From: Gammaproteobacteria bacterium
GTDB taxonomy: Bacteria > Pseudomonadota > Gammaproteobacteria > Steroidobacterales > Steroidobacteraceae
DNA length: 64,000 bases
Assembly: GCA_947452065.1 (NCBI GenBank)
Contig: CANGBB010000003.1
Coordinates: 62,001-126,000, forward strand
Reading direction: 5' to 3'
Positions 18,429 to 27,460 of this stretch are shown here, in pieces. Numbering within the stretch: the first letter of the stretch is position 1; each line of letters opens with the position of its first letter. The position numbers and the translations under genes are program-made. The notes under the pieces were generated by a model. The model was not told the origin of the DNA, did no database searches, and saw only the letters and a list, made by a program, of their open reading frames with translations.

Positions 18429-19810
18429 GGCCCCTCCCCCGTTGCAAGGCGCTTCAGGCAAGCATAATAAAACCCGTCTCCGCCTGCCTCCTGCATTGGC
18501 AGCATCTGCCAACCTGGATTCGCCCGACGCAATGGCGCTTCATGGGCCGGGGGCTCAACTTCCCGGGCATCGGCATGCTCGGCAAGGAAGCGCGCCACCA
18601 CGGCGGCATTTTCCGCCGGCAGCACGGAACAGGTCGCATACACGAGTCGACCACCGGGCTTGAGCAGTGCCCAGCAGCTCTGCAGCATGCGCTGCTGCTG
18701 CTCAGCCAGCGCTTCGATATCCGCCTCGCGGCGCAGCCACTTGATTTCCGGATGACGTCGGATGACTCCCGTCGCGGAACACGGTGCATCAAGCAGGATG
18801 GCATCGAACAGCACGCCATCCCACCAGCGCGGTTCGGCGGTGAGATCCGCCACCACGAGACCGGCCGTGCGTCCCAGACGCCGCAGGTTGTCCGCCACTC
18901 GCTGCGCGCGCTGCGCATCGCAGTCCAGCGCCGTCAGGCGCAACTCCGGGGCGAGCTCCAGAAGCGCGCCGCTCTTGCCGCCTGGCGCGGCGCAGGCATC
19001 GAGCACGCGCTCGCCATCCACCGGCGCGAGCAGACGGGCCGCCAGCTGCGCGCTGGCATCCTGCACAGAGACCGCCCCTTCCCTAAACAGTGGCAGGCGT
19101 TCCACGGCTACCGGCTTGGTCACGATGACCGCAGTGGGCAGCCAAGGTACGAGCTGTCCCTCCAGACCCGCCTCCTGCAACTGTCGGAGGTAGTCCTCAC
19201 GCGAGACGCGCGTGAGATCGAGGCGTAATGTCAGCGGCGGGTGCGCGTTATTCGCTTCCAGCAACGCCTCCCAGCAATCCGGCCATGCGCTGCGCAACTC
19301 ATCGACCAGCCATTGCGGGTGGGCATGCCGCTGAGCAGGCGCACTCTCGAGTGCGGCCACCAGCGCATCACGCTCGCGCAAAAAACGACGTAGCACAGCG
19401 TTCACCAGACCCGCTGCATGAGTCAGACCAACCAGACGCGCGGCATTGACTGCCGCGGATACAGTTGATTCCAACGGATTACGCGAATGCTGCAACTGAT
19501 GCACAGCCACGCACAGCAGCGCTCGCAGGAGCGGTGCGGTCTGTTGCGGCGAGCGTGTCAGCAGCGGCGCGATCAACGCATCGCAACGCGACCACCAGCG
19601 CAGCGTGCCAAGGGCCACCGCGCGAATTGCGCGCAGCTGCGGATGATCTTCGAACTGCATCATGACGTCGTCGGCGGTACGTCCCTCTTCGAGGACTGTA
19701 GTGACGACACCGGCCGCTGCTGCGAGCACCTGAGCTGCAATATCGCTCGCTGCGCCCTGCACCGCTCTGCGCGGCGGACGTTTGTCATTTCGTGTGGCGC
19801 GGGTGTTCAT
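18425..19810 (-). CDS. rsmB: 16S rRNA m5C967 methyltransferase
   Basis: A 461-residue protein with an N-terminal NusB-like RNA-binding domain (residues about 20-150; QLRAIRAVALGTLRWW, SAAVNAARLVGLTHAAGLVN) and a C-terminal SAM-dependent Rossmann domain. The latter shows VLDACAAPGGKSGALLEL, the first catalytic cysteine in DAPCSATGVIRRHPE and the second in YATCSVLPAEN. It methylates C967 of 16S rRNA. It overlaps fmt by four bases. Confidence 0.96.
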   Translation of the reverse strand: MNTRATRNDKRPPRRAVQGAASDIAAQVLAAAAGVVTTVLEEGRTADDVMMQFEDHPQLRAIRAVALGTLRWWSRCDALIAPLLTRSPQQTAPLLRALLCVAVHQLQHSRNPLESTVSAAVNAARLVGLTHAAGLVNAVLRRFLRERDALVAALESAPAQRHAHPQWLVDELRSAWPDCWEALLEANNAHPPLTLRLDLTRVSREDYLRQLQEAGLEGQLVPWLPTAVIVTKPVAVERLPLFREGAVSVQDASAQLAARLLAPVDGERVLDACAAPGGKSGALLELAPELRLTALDCDAQRAQRVADNLRRLGRTAGLVVADLTAEPRWWDGVLFDAILLDAPCSATGVIRRHPEIKWLRREADIEALAEQQQRMLQSCWALLKPGGRLVYATCSVLPAENAAVVARFLAEHADAREVEPPAHEAPLRRANPGWQMLPMQEAGGDGFYYACLKRLATGEGP

Positions 19811-20739
19811 CCCAGCACCTGCGATACACGGCTGCGCCCGTGCATGAAATCCGCAGCCGTCATCCGGCGCTTACCTGGAGGTTGCAGCTCTTCGACGGCC
19901 AGCACACCACGGCCGCAGGCCACCTGCATCGCACCTTCATGCAATCCTAGAATCGTGCCTGGAGGCGATCCGGAATCCACCGCGCTAAATGTATGGGCGC
20001 GCCACAGCCGCAACCGCTCGCCATCAAGCAGAGTCTCGGCGACGGGCCACGGATTGAAGGCGCGTATCTGGCGCTCGATCTGCTGTACATCGGCCTGCCA
20101 GTTCACGTGTGCTTCTTCCTTACTGATTTTGTGTGCATAGGTGACGCCGTCGGCAGCCTGCGGTCGGGCCACCGCTGTGCCGGACTCCAGATCCGCGATG
20201 ACGGGCAGCAATGCCTCTGCGCCGAGCTGCGCCAACTGCGGCAGCAGACTGGCAGCATTGGCTTCAGCGGTCACTGGCACACGCCGCTCGGCGTAGACGG
20301 GTCCGGTATCCAGACCTTCTTCAAGGCGCATGATGCAGATGCCGGTCTCGGAATCTCCGGCCAGCAGCGCCCGCTGTATCGGCGCTGCGCCGCGCCAGCG
20401 CGGCAACAGCGAGGCGTGAATATTGAGACAACCAAACCGCGGTAACTCCAACACGGCGCGCGGCAGGATGAGTCCATAAGCCACGACCACCAACAAATCC
20501 GGGGCCCATGACATCAACGTTGCGCGTTGCGCGTCGGTGGCGAGGCGCTCGGGCTGATCCACCGGCAAACCCAACGCGAGTGCACGCTGCTTGACCGGAC
20601 TGGCGGTGAGCTGTCGGCCACGTCCTGCGGGACGATCGGGCTGAGTCAGCACTCCCACCAAGGTATGTTCCGATGCGGCCAGCGCATCGAGCGCCGGCAC
20701 GGCAAAATCGGGCGTTCCCGCAAAGGCAATACGCATCAT
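19807..20739 (-). CDS. fmt: methionyl-tRNA formyltransferase
   Basis: A 310-residue cytoplasmic enzyme that formylates initiator Met-tRNA using 10-formyl-THF. The N-terminal formyltransferase domain carries GTPDFAVPALDAL, QPDRPAGRGRQL and the active-site loop LNIHASLLPRWRGAAPIQRA; the C-terminal domain begins near residue 205. It starts at one of two adjacent ATGs at 20739 or 20736. It lies 19 bases after def, which encodes the enzyme that removes the formyl group, and overlaps rsmB by four bases. Confidence 0.97.
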   Translation of the reverse strand: MMRIAFAGTPDFAVPALDALAASEHTLVGVLTQPDRPAGRGRQLTASPVKQRALALGLPVDQPERLATDAQRATLMSWAPDLLVVVAYGLILPRAVLELPRFGCLNIHASLLPRWRGAAPIQRALLAGDSETGICIMRLEEGLDTGPVYAERRVPVTAEANAASLLPQLAQLGAEALLPVIADLESGTAVARPQAADGVTYAHKISKEEAHVNWQADVQQIERQIRAFNPWPVAETLLDGERLRLWRAHTFSAVDSGSPPGTILGLHEGAMQVACGRGVLAVEELQPPGKRRMTAADFMHGRSRVSQVLG

Positions 20740-20758
20740 GTTGTACGCCGAGCCGGGC

Positions 20759-21295
20759 TCAGGCCACTGGCGTGGGTATGCGCGAGGATGACAATGGCTG
20801 TGCGCGGCGGCTTTTGTCGAGCTTGCGGCGAATCCGGTCGCGCTTCAGCGATGACAGGTAATCGACGAACAGCTTGCCCTCCAGATGATCCATCTCATGC
20901 TGGAGACAGACTGCGGCCAGACCATCGAGATCCTGTTCGAAAACCTTGCCGTGACGATCCTGCGCGCGCACCCGCACCCGCTCGGCTCGCTGCACTTCCT
21001 CGAATATCTGCGGAACCGACAGACAACCTTCCTCACTGATCTCGACACCATCACTGGTGAGGATTTGCGGATTAATGAATACCAGCGGCTGGCCTTTGTT
21101 CTCGCTGACGTCCATCACCAGCAGTCGCCGGTGCACATTGACCTGGGTCGCTGCCAGACCGATGCCCGGTGCCTCGTACATAGTTTCGAACATATCGTCG
21201 ATGAGCTGGCCGAGCGCAGCGTCAAACTGCTCAACGGGCTGGGCTTTTGTGCGCAGCCGCGGATCGGGGAACTCAAGAATCTCGAGGCGTGCCAT
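20759..21295 (-). CDS. def: peptide deformylase
   Basis: A 178-residue metalloenzyme that removes the formyl group from nascent proteins. The three catalytic motifs are present: [19 protein letters not shown] (metal-binding Cys) and [13 protein letters not shown] (HExxH with the catalytic Glu and two His ligands). The ATG at 21295 has GGAAG seven bases upstream. It heads the leftward def-fmt-rsmB-DUF4390-ntrY-ntrX block and is divergent from dprA across about 205 bases, where a TATAAA at 21351-21356 (minus strand) is a possible -10 box without a clear -35. Confidence 0.97.
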   Translation of the reverse strand: MARLEILEFPDPRLRTKAQPVEQFDAALGQLIDDMFETMYEAPGIGLAATQVNVHRRLLVMDVSENKGQPLVFINPQILTSDGVEISEEGCLSVPQIFEEVQRAERVRVRAQDRHGKVFEQDLDGLAAVCLQHEMDHLEGKLFVDYLSSLKRDRIRRKLDKSRRAQPLSSSRIPTPVA

Positions 21296-21500
21296 CGACG
21301 TTACTTCCAATTGCGTGTGTGGGTCAGGCCGGAGCGCGACCTGAGGGCAGTTTATAACAGCCTTGGGCTCGCGCCGTATCCGCAGCACCAGCACTTAGGG
21401 GGAATACCTCCAGAGTGCCAAAGGCAACCCGTGAAAGTGCTGCATTTCGCCGGATAACAGGCTGCCTTCCCCCGATTGCGAGGCCCTAGTCTTTCCGGAC

Positions 21501-22604
21501 ATGGATATCCTGGAGGCGACGCTGGCGCTCGCGCGCGCCGAAGGACTGCATGCCCGGCAACTGCGCGAGCCGGACCTTCTGCAGGATCCACGCTGCCTCA
21601 TCGGGCGGCCGGTCAAAGAACTGCTCGAGCTCGGCATTCGGCCAACCGCAGCAAGCTGGCTCTCCAGCCCAGATGCGGCACTACTCACAGCTGACCGGCG
21701 CTGGATCGAGGACGAACAGGTACAGGTAGTGCGCTGGGGTAGCCCCGAATATCCCGGCCGACTGGCCGAAATTGCGGACCCGCCCGCCACACTGTTCGTG
21801 CGCGGTTGCCTCGCCACCCTGCTGCGTCCGCAAATAGCCGTCATCGGTAGTCGGCATCCCACCCCAGCCGGACGCCGAACGGCCCGCGAGTTTGCTGGCC
21901 GCCTCGCGGATGCCGGTCTGGTGATCACCAGTGGGCTGGCTCTGGGAATCGACGCCGCAGCACACGAAGGCGCGCTTGCCCGAGGCCACACCCTCGCAGT
22001 GGTCGGGACGGGCCTGGATGCGGTCTACCCGCCCGAAAACCAGGCGCTGCAAGATCGCATCCTCGCCTCAGGCGGCGCTGTCGTCAGCGAGTTCGAGCGC
22101 GGCGCACCTCCGTTGCCCGCCCACTTCCCCCGCCGCAATCGCATTATTAGTGCGCTTTCACTTGGCGTACTGGTCATCGAGGCGGCACGGCGAAGCGGCT
22201 CTCTGATCACGGCCCGCCTCGCCGGGGATCAGGGGCGGGGTGTCTACGCCGTGCCCGGCTCGATATACAGCCCGCAAAGCCGTGGCTGTCACGCTCTCAT
22301 CCGGCAGGGCGCGCAGCTCGTAGAAAGCCCTGATGAAATACTGGCGGAAATCGGCATTGTCTTTAATAAACAAGAGGTTACAGACACCCAGACAACCCCC
22401 GGACACCCGGTACAGGAGACCCCGCGGTTGGACAAGGGAGCGGAAATCCTGTTAGATGCTCTTGGGTTCGACCTCGTTGGCGTGGACGAACTCATTGCCC
22501 GCACAGGCCTGAGCAGCCAGATTTTGGCGCCCACGCTGTTGTGGCTGGAGCTCTCCGGAGTGATAGCCCTACACAGCGGCGGCCGTTACCAGCGGGTTCG
22601 CTGA
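21501..22604 (+). CDS. dprA: DNA-processing protein DprA
   Basis: A 367-residue protein that binds single-stranded DNA and loads RecA during natural transformation. The Rossmann-like core shows VIGSRHPTPAGRR, TSGLALGIDAAAHEGAL, VVGTGLDAVYPPEN and FPRRNRIISALSLGVLVIEA, all typical. A short N-terminal helical domain and a C-terminal winged-helix-like domain (residues 310-367) flank it. It starts at ATG 21501 with no strong ribosome binding site. The usual LysM-domain neighbour between def and dprA is absent. smg follows after 19 bases. Confidence 0.95.
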   Translation: MDILEATLALARAEGLHARQLREPDLLQDPRCLIGRPVKELLELGIRPTAASWLSSPDAALLTADRRWIEDEQVQVVRWGSPEYPGRLAEIADPPATLFVRGCLATLLRPQIAVIGSRHPTPAGRRTAREFAGRLADAGLVITSGLALGIDAAAHEGALARGHTLAVVGTGLDAVYPPENQALQDRILASGGAVVSEFERGAPPLPAHFPRRNRIISALSLGVLVIEAARRSGSLITARLAGDQGRGVYAVPGSIYSPQSRGCHALIRQGAQLVESPDEILAEIGIVFNKQEVTDTQTTPGHPVQETPRLDKGAEILLDALGFDLVGVDELIARTGLSSQILAPTLLWLELSGVIALHSGGRYQRVR

Positions 22605-22623
22605 GTACATGTCCCAGGGGATC

Positions 22624-23100
22624 ATGGAAAACACTGTTTTTGACATTCTGGTCTACGTCTTCGATCGCTACATGCTCGAAGAGCTGCCGGCGGAAACGGA
22701 GCGAGAGACCATTGAGCGCGACCTCGCCCGGGTGGGCTTCGGCGAAGCCAAAGTCACCCGCGCGCTGGACTGGCTGGCCGATCTGGCGGAGTTCCGCAAT
22801 GGCACCGGTCCGGGGCCGAGCGCGCTGGCATTTCGCGCCTTCAATGCCTCTGAAATGAGGCGTCTGGATGCCGACTGCCGCGGCCTGCTGTCGTCACTGG
22901 AACAGGGCGGCATTCTGCTGGCACCGCAACGCGAAATCGTCATCGACCGCCTGATGGCGCTGGACACCGAAGAGCTCTCCACGGAACAGGTTCAGTGGGT
23001 AGTGATGATGGTGCTCTCCAGCCAGGCGGGCGCGCTGGAAAATGCTCAGGCCTCTGCTGCCGGCTTGCTGCCGGCGGCCATGCTGTCGGTGCCGCACTGA
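22624..23100 (+). CDS. smg: Smg family protein (DUF494)
   Basis: About 158 residues. It matches the Smg/DUF494 family through VFDILVYVFDRYMLEELP at the N-terminus, the helical middle, and the C-terminal EQVQWVVMMVLSSQ. The molecular function is unknown; the gene is conserved between dprA and topA in gammaproteobacteria, as here. I chose the ATG at 22624 because AGGGG lies just upstream; the ATG at 22609 is five codons earlier. A strong terminator follows. Confidence 0.9.
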   Translation: MENTVFDILVYVFDRYMLEELPAETERETIERDLARVGFGEAKVTRALDWLADLAEFRNGTGPGPSALAFRAFNASEMRRLDADCRGLLSSLEQGGILLAPQREIVIDRLMALDTEELSTEQVQWVVMMVLSSQAGALENAQASAAGLLPAAMLSVPH

Positions 23101-23130
23101 ACGCATCACATCGACGGCTCCCACCTGAAT

Positions 23131-23152
23131 CCGCGGCCCCGCCGCGGTTTTT
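23131..23152 (+). terminator. intrinsic terminator after smg
   Basis: A 7-bp stem (CCGCGGC / GCCGCGG) with a CCC loop is followed directly by TTTTT and then CGTTT. This is a textbook Rho-independent terminator 30 bases after the smg stop, so it separates the dprA-smg transcript from topA. Confidence 0.85.
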
Positions 23153-23187
23153 CGTTTCTGGAACCCTGCAACTGGACCCGCTGAAAA

Positions 23188-25740
23188 ATGGCTGAGAATC
23201 TGGTCATCGTCGAATCGCCCGCCAAGGCAAAAACCATCAAGAAGTACCTCGGTACGGGCTACGAAGTGCTGGCTTCCTATGGCCACGTGCGCGACCTGGT
23301 GCCCAAGGAAGGTGCGGTCGATCCAGATGCCGGATTCGCTATGCGCTACCAGCCTATCGAGCGTAACGAGAAACATGTCGATGCCATCGAGCGCGCTCTG
23401 AAGAAGGCCGACAACCTCTACCTTGCAACCGACCCGGACCGCGAAGGCGAAGCCATTTCCTGGCATCTGTACGAACTACTCAAGGAACGCGGCGCGACCG
23501 AAGGCAAGCATGTCAGTCGCGTGGTGTTCCACGAGATCACCAAGAACGCCGTGAAGCATGCCGTCGAGCATCCGCGCGACCTGTCCTTCGATCTGGTCAA
23601 TGCGCAGCAGGCACGCCGCGCGCTCGATTACCTCGTTGGCTTTAATCTCTCACCGCTGCTGTGGAAGAAAGTGCGCCCCGGATTGTCCGCCGGCCGCGTG
23701 CAGAGCCCGGCACTGCGCATGATCTGCGAGCGTGAAGACGAGATCGCCGCGTTCATACCGCAGGAATATTGGACCATTGATGCTGAAGGCGAGCACAGCA
23801 CGCGCCGCTTTCCTCTCCGGTTGATCGAATTCGCCGGCAATAAGGTTTTCGTCGATACCAAGGCGAGCAAGTTCAGTTTCACCAACGAAAACACGGCGCG
23901 CGACGTGGAACGCACTCTGCGGGCCGCCTGCAGCGCGGCGGGAGCCACGGGCGCATCGGCCGACGCTCTCGGCACGCTGCGCATTGCCAGCATCGAGCGC
24001 AAGCAGACGCGCCGCAGTCCGGCTGCGCCGTTCACCACCTCTACTCTGCAGCAGGAAGCCTCGCGCAAGCTGGGTTTCTCGGCGCAGCGCACCATGCGCC
24101 TCGCCCAGCAACTCTATGAAGGTGTGGACATCGGCAACGGCAGCGTCGGTCTGATCACCTACATGCGTACCGACTCGCTGACGCTTGCGGCTGAAGCGGT
24201 CTTAGAGATCCGCAGCACCATCGAGAAGTTGTATGGCCGCGACGCCGTGTCTGAAGAAGTGCGCATTTACCGGACCAAGTCGAAGAATGCACAGGAAGCG
24301 CACGAAGCAATTCGCCCGACTTCAGCCTCTGTCGTGCCAGCCGACATCGAGCGTTATCTCGACGCCGACCAGTTCAAGCTCTACTCGCTGATCTGGAAGC
24401 GCGCTCTCGCCTGCCAGATGGCACAGGCGGTCTTCGATACCGTGGCTGTCGATATGCTCGCGGGACCGGACGGCCCGGAGCGTCATCTGCTGCGCGCCAA
24501 CGGCTCTACACTGGTAAAGCCCGGCTACATTGCCGTGTATCAGGAAGGGCTCGACGACAGCACTGAAGACGACAGTGACCACGTCCTGCCGCCGATGAAG
24601 GAAGGAGATATCGTCACGCTGGTCGCGCTGCACCCCGAGCAGCATTTCACGCAACCGCCACCGCGCTTTACCGAAGCCTCGCTGGTCAAAGCGCTGGAAG
24701 AACACGGCATCGGCCGGCCTTCGACCTACGCCTCAATCATCTCCACGCTGCGCGACCGTGGCTATGTGGAGATCGAGAGCCGCCGTTTCACCGCCACCGA
24801 TATCGGCAAGATCGTCTGTCGCTTCCTCACCGACCACTTCCACAAGTACGTGGAATACAGCTACACCGCCGACATGGAAGACGAACTCGACGCGGTCTCA
24901 CGCGGCGAAGAGTCGTGGACCCTGCCGCTGGAGAAATTCTGGTCGCCGTTCATCGAGCAGGTCGATCACATCGCAAAGAACGTCACGCGTGAGCAGGTGG
25001 CACTGGCCCGCGAGCTGGGTACTGACCCGGCCACGGGCAAGCCGGTCACGGTGCGCATGGGACGCTTCGGTCCCTTCGTGCAGATCGGCACCAAAGACGA
25101 CGTTGAGAAACCGCGTTTTGCCGGTCTGCGACCGGGGCAGAAGATGGATACGATCCAGTTTGCCGAGGCCATGGAACTGTTCAAGCTGCCGCGCCAACTC
25201 GGTGAGACACCGGAAGGTGAAAAAATCACCGTCGCCATCGGCCGCTTCGGACCCTACGTCAAGTACGGCAGCAAATACGCCTCGGTGAAGGATGACGATC
25301 CCTACACCCTGGAACTTCCGAAGGCGCTGGAAATCATCGCTGCCAAAAAAGTCCTGGATGCCAATCGCACCATCCTAGATTTCGGCGCAGATGGAATTCA
25401 GGTGCTCAATGGTCGCTACGGCCCCTACATCACCGACAAGACGCGCAATGCGCGCATCCCCAAGGAGCGCGATCCCAAGTCGCTGACGCTCGAGGAATGT
25501 CGCGAACTGCTCGCTGCCGCACCGGTCAAGGGCACGCGCGGTCGGTTCGGCCGGAAGGCCGCGCCGGCGGTGGCTGCTAAAAAGACAGCGCGCAAAACCG
25601 CCGCAGCCGAGGCCAAGTCAGCCGAGAAGGCTGCCCCAACAAAGGCCAAAGCCAAGGCGAAGCCAAAAGCGAAGGCCAAGGCCAAATCGAAAGCCAAAGC
25701 AAAAACCAAAGGCGCGGCTGACGAAACCGCCAAGGCGTAG
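23188..25740 (+). CDS. topA: DNA topoisomerase I
   Basis: A type IA topoisomerase of 850 residues that relaxes negative supercoils. The TOPRIM domain has E9 and the DPDREGE motif (D82, D84, E86); the active-site tyrosine is Y325 in LITYMRTDS. C-terminal TOPRIM_C-type repeats follow (VRMGRFGPFVQIG, VAIGRFGPYVKYG, VLNGRYGPYITDK). The zinc ribbons of the E. coli enzyme are absent, and the last 55 or so residues form a Lys/Ala/Pro-rich tail resembling histone H1, which probably supplies non-specific DNA binding. It starts at ATG 23188 and is followed 8 bases later by rlmJ. Confidence 0.97.
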   Translation: MAENLVIVESPAKAKTIKKYLGTGYEVLASYGHVRDLVPKEGAVDPDAGFAMRYQPIERNEKHVDAIERALKKADNLYLATDPDREGEAISWHLYELLKERGATEGKHVSRVVFHEITKNAVKHAVEHPRDLSFDLVNAQQARRALDYLVGFNLSPLLWKKVRPGLSAGRVQSPALRMICEREDEIAAFIPQEYWTIDAEGEHSTRRFPLRLIEFAGNKVFVDTKASKFSFTNENTARDVERTLRAACSAAGATGASADALGTLRIASIERKQTRRSPAAPFTTSTLQQEASRKLGFSAQRTMRLAQQLYEGVDIGNGSVGLITYMRTDSLTLAAEAVLEIRSTIEKLYGRDAVSEEVRIYRTKSKNAQEAHEAIRPTSASVVPADIERYLDADQFKLYSLIWKRALACQMAQAVFDTVAVDMLAGPDGPERHLLRANGSTLVKPGYIAVYQEGLDDSTEDDSDHVLPPMKEGDIVTLVALHPEQHFTQPPPRFTEASLVKALEEHGIGRPSTYASIISTLRDRGYVEIESRRFTATDIGKIVCRFLTDHFHKYVEYSYTADMEDELDAVSRGEESWTLPLEKFWSPFIEQVDHIAKNVTREQVALARELGTDPATGKPVTVRMGRFGPFVQIGTKDDVEKPRFAGLRPGQKMDTIQFAEAMELFKLPRQLGETPEGEKITVAIGRFGPYVKYGSKYASVKDDDPYTLELPKALEIIAAKKVLDANRTILDFGADGIQVLNGRYGPYITDKTRNARIPKERDPKSLTLEECRELLAAAPVKGTRGRFGRKAAPAVAAKKTARKTAAAEAKSAEKAAPTKAKAKAKPKAKAKAKSKAKAKTKGAADETAKA

Positions 25741-25748
25741 AGAAGGCG

Positions 25749-26627
25749 GTGAAATACCGGCATCGCTTTCACGCCGGCAACTTCGCCGACGTTCACAAAC
25801 ACGTCACGCTGGTGGCGTTGCTGCAGGCCATGCAGCGCAAGGACAAGGGGCTGTTCTACTTCGAGACACATGCCGGCAGGGGCTGGTACTCGGGCCATGG
25901 TGACAGCCAGCCCGGCAGCGAGATACGCGAGGGGTACGCTCGACTGGCCGGCAGCACCCCGCAAAGCGACGCGATACGTCAGTTCCTCGACACCGAATCG
26001 GCGGCTTGCGCTGCGCTAACTCCCGACAAACCACAGCCGCGCGCCGGCAGCGCCTACGCCGGCTCGCCGCTGCTGGCGGCTACGCTGCTGCGCGAGCAGG
26101 ACCGCGGCCTATGCTGTGAATTGCTCGCACCGGAATGCCGCGCCCTGCAGCAGTCGCTGCACGCCTGGCCACGCATGCGGACCCTGTGCGCCGATGGGCT
26201 GCAAAGCCTGCGCAGTCAGTTTCCACCGCGCGAACGCCGTGCGCTGCTGCTCATCGATCCACCCTATGAAGACCCGCTCGCCGAGTTGGATACGGCTCTG
26301 TCAGCGGCGCTGGAAGCACTGACGCGTCTGGCCGGTACGGTCGTCGCGCTGTGGTATCCCATCAAAGATGACCGGCTGCTGGCCCCCTGGCTGCGTCGCT
26401 GCGCCGCCCGTCTGCGTGCTCCAACGCTGCAGTGCGAACTGTGGCGCCACCCTCGCGACTCGCGCGTTGCACTCAACGGCTCGGGGCTGCTGATCATCAA
26501 CGCACCGTGGCAACTGGATACGCAGATGCAACAGTGGCTGCCGGAATTGGGTACGCTGCTAGGCATCGACGCGCAGGGCGGCACGGCCGTGCGCTGGCTG
26601 GTACAGGAGAGCGGTGCAGCCCAATGA
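25749..26627 (+). CDS. rlmJ: 23S rRNA m6A2030 methyltransferase
   Basis: A 292-residue SAM-dependent methyltransferase. The family N-terminus YRHRFHAGNFADVHKH is intact, and the catalytic DPPY motif is in LLIDPPYEDPLAEL. It modifies A2030 of 23S rRNA. It starts at a GTG (25749) with AGAAGG only a few bases upstream, eight bases after topA, and its stop overlaps the aroE start as ATGA. Confidence 0.94.
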   Translation: MKYRHRFHAGNFADVHKHVTLVALLQAMQRKDKGLFYFETHAGRGWYSGHGDSQPGSEIREGYARLAGSTPQSDAIRQFLDTESAACAALTPDKPQPRAGSAYAGSPLLAATLLREQDRGLCCELLAPECRALQQSLHAWPRMRTLCADGLQSLRSQFPPRERRALLLIDPPYEDPLAELDTALSAALEALTRLAGTVVALWYPIKDDRLLAPWLRRCAARLRAPTLQCELWRHPRDSRVALNGSGLLIINAPWQLDTQMQQWLPELGTLLGIDAQGGTAVRWLVQESGAAQ

Positions 26628-27445
26628 ACACGCTCGATCGCTACGTATTGTTCGGACATCCGGTTGCGCATTCACGCTCGCCGCAGATCCATGCACTCTT
26701 TGCACGTCAGTGCGGGCAGGCGCTGAGCTACGACGCCATCGATGTGATCCCGGAACAGTTCATCAGTACTGCGCGCCACTTCTTCGCCTCCGGCGGTCGC
26801 GGCGCCAATGTCACCTTCCCGCACAAGGAAGCCGCGCTCGCGTTGCCCGCGGACCTGACGCAGCGTGCCCGGCTGGCGGGATCGATCAACACGCTGGCGG
26901 TGATGCCGAATGGTGATCTGCTCGGCGACAACACCGATGGCATCGGCTTGGTGCGTGATCTCGTCGAGCGCATGGGCCTGACCCTGCGTGATCGTCGCAT
27001 TCTGCTGCTCGGTGCCGGAGGCGCCGCGCGCGGTGTGATCGGACCATTGCTGGAGCTGCGCCCCTCGGCGCTGCTGCTCGACAATCGCACACGGCCGCGC
27101 CTCGAACAGGTGCTCCACGACTTCGAGCCGGTGGCCGCATCACTGAACGTGAAGTGGGGCGCCGCGACAGCCGGACCCTTCGATCTCATCATCAATGCCA
27201 CATCGGCCAGTCATAGCGGTGATTTGCCGCCGATGCCGCAAGGCGCGGTAGCGTCACATACGATCTGCTACGACATGTTTTACGGGCGTGAAGGCACGGC
27301 GTTCACGCGCTGGGCCCAATCGGCGGGGGCGCAGCGCGCGGAAATGGGGCTTGGGATGCTGGTCGAACAGGCTGCCGAGGCCTTTCGCCTCTGGCGCGGT
27401 GTGCTGCCGGACACCGGTCCGGTACTGGCTGCAATCAGCGGCTAG
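26624..27445 (+). CDS. aroE: shikimate dehydrogenase
   Basis: A 273-residue NADPH enzyme of the shikimate pathway that reduces 3-dehydroshikimate. The substrate-binding site reads GHPVAHSRSPQIH, with the catalytic Lys in NVTFPHKEAAL and the Asp in DNTDGIGLVRDL. The nucleotide fold is LLLGAGGAARGVIGPLL. The start overlaps the rlmJ stop by four bases. Together with aroB and aroK further right, it shows that three steps of the pathway are encoded in the window. Confidence 0.96.
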   Translation: MNTLDRYVLFGHPVAHSRSPQIHALFARQCGQALSYDAIDVIPEQFISTARHFFASGGRGANVTFPHKEAALALPADLTQRARLAGSINTLAVMPNGDLLGDNTDGIGLVRDLVERMGLTLRDRRILLLGAGGAARGVIGPLLELRPSALLLDNRTRPRLEQVLHDFEPVAASLNVKWGAATAGPFDLIINATSASHSGDLPPMPQGAVASHTICYDMFYGREGTAFTRWAQSAGAQRAEMGLGMLVEQAAEAFRLWRGVLPDTGPVLAAISG

Positions 27446-27460
27446 AACAACGATGCCAAC

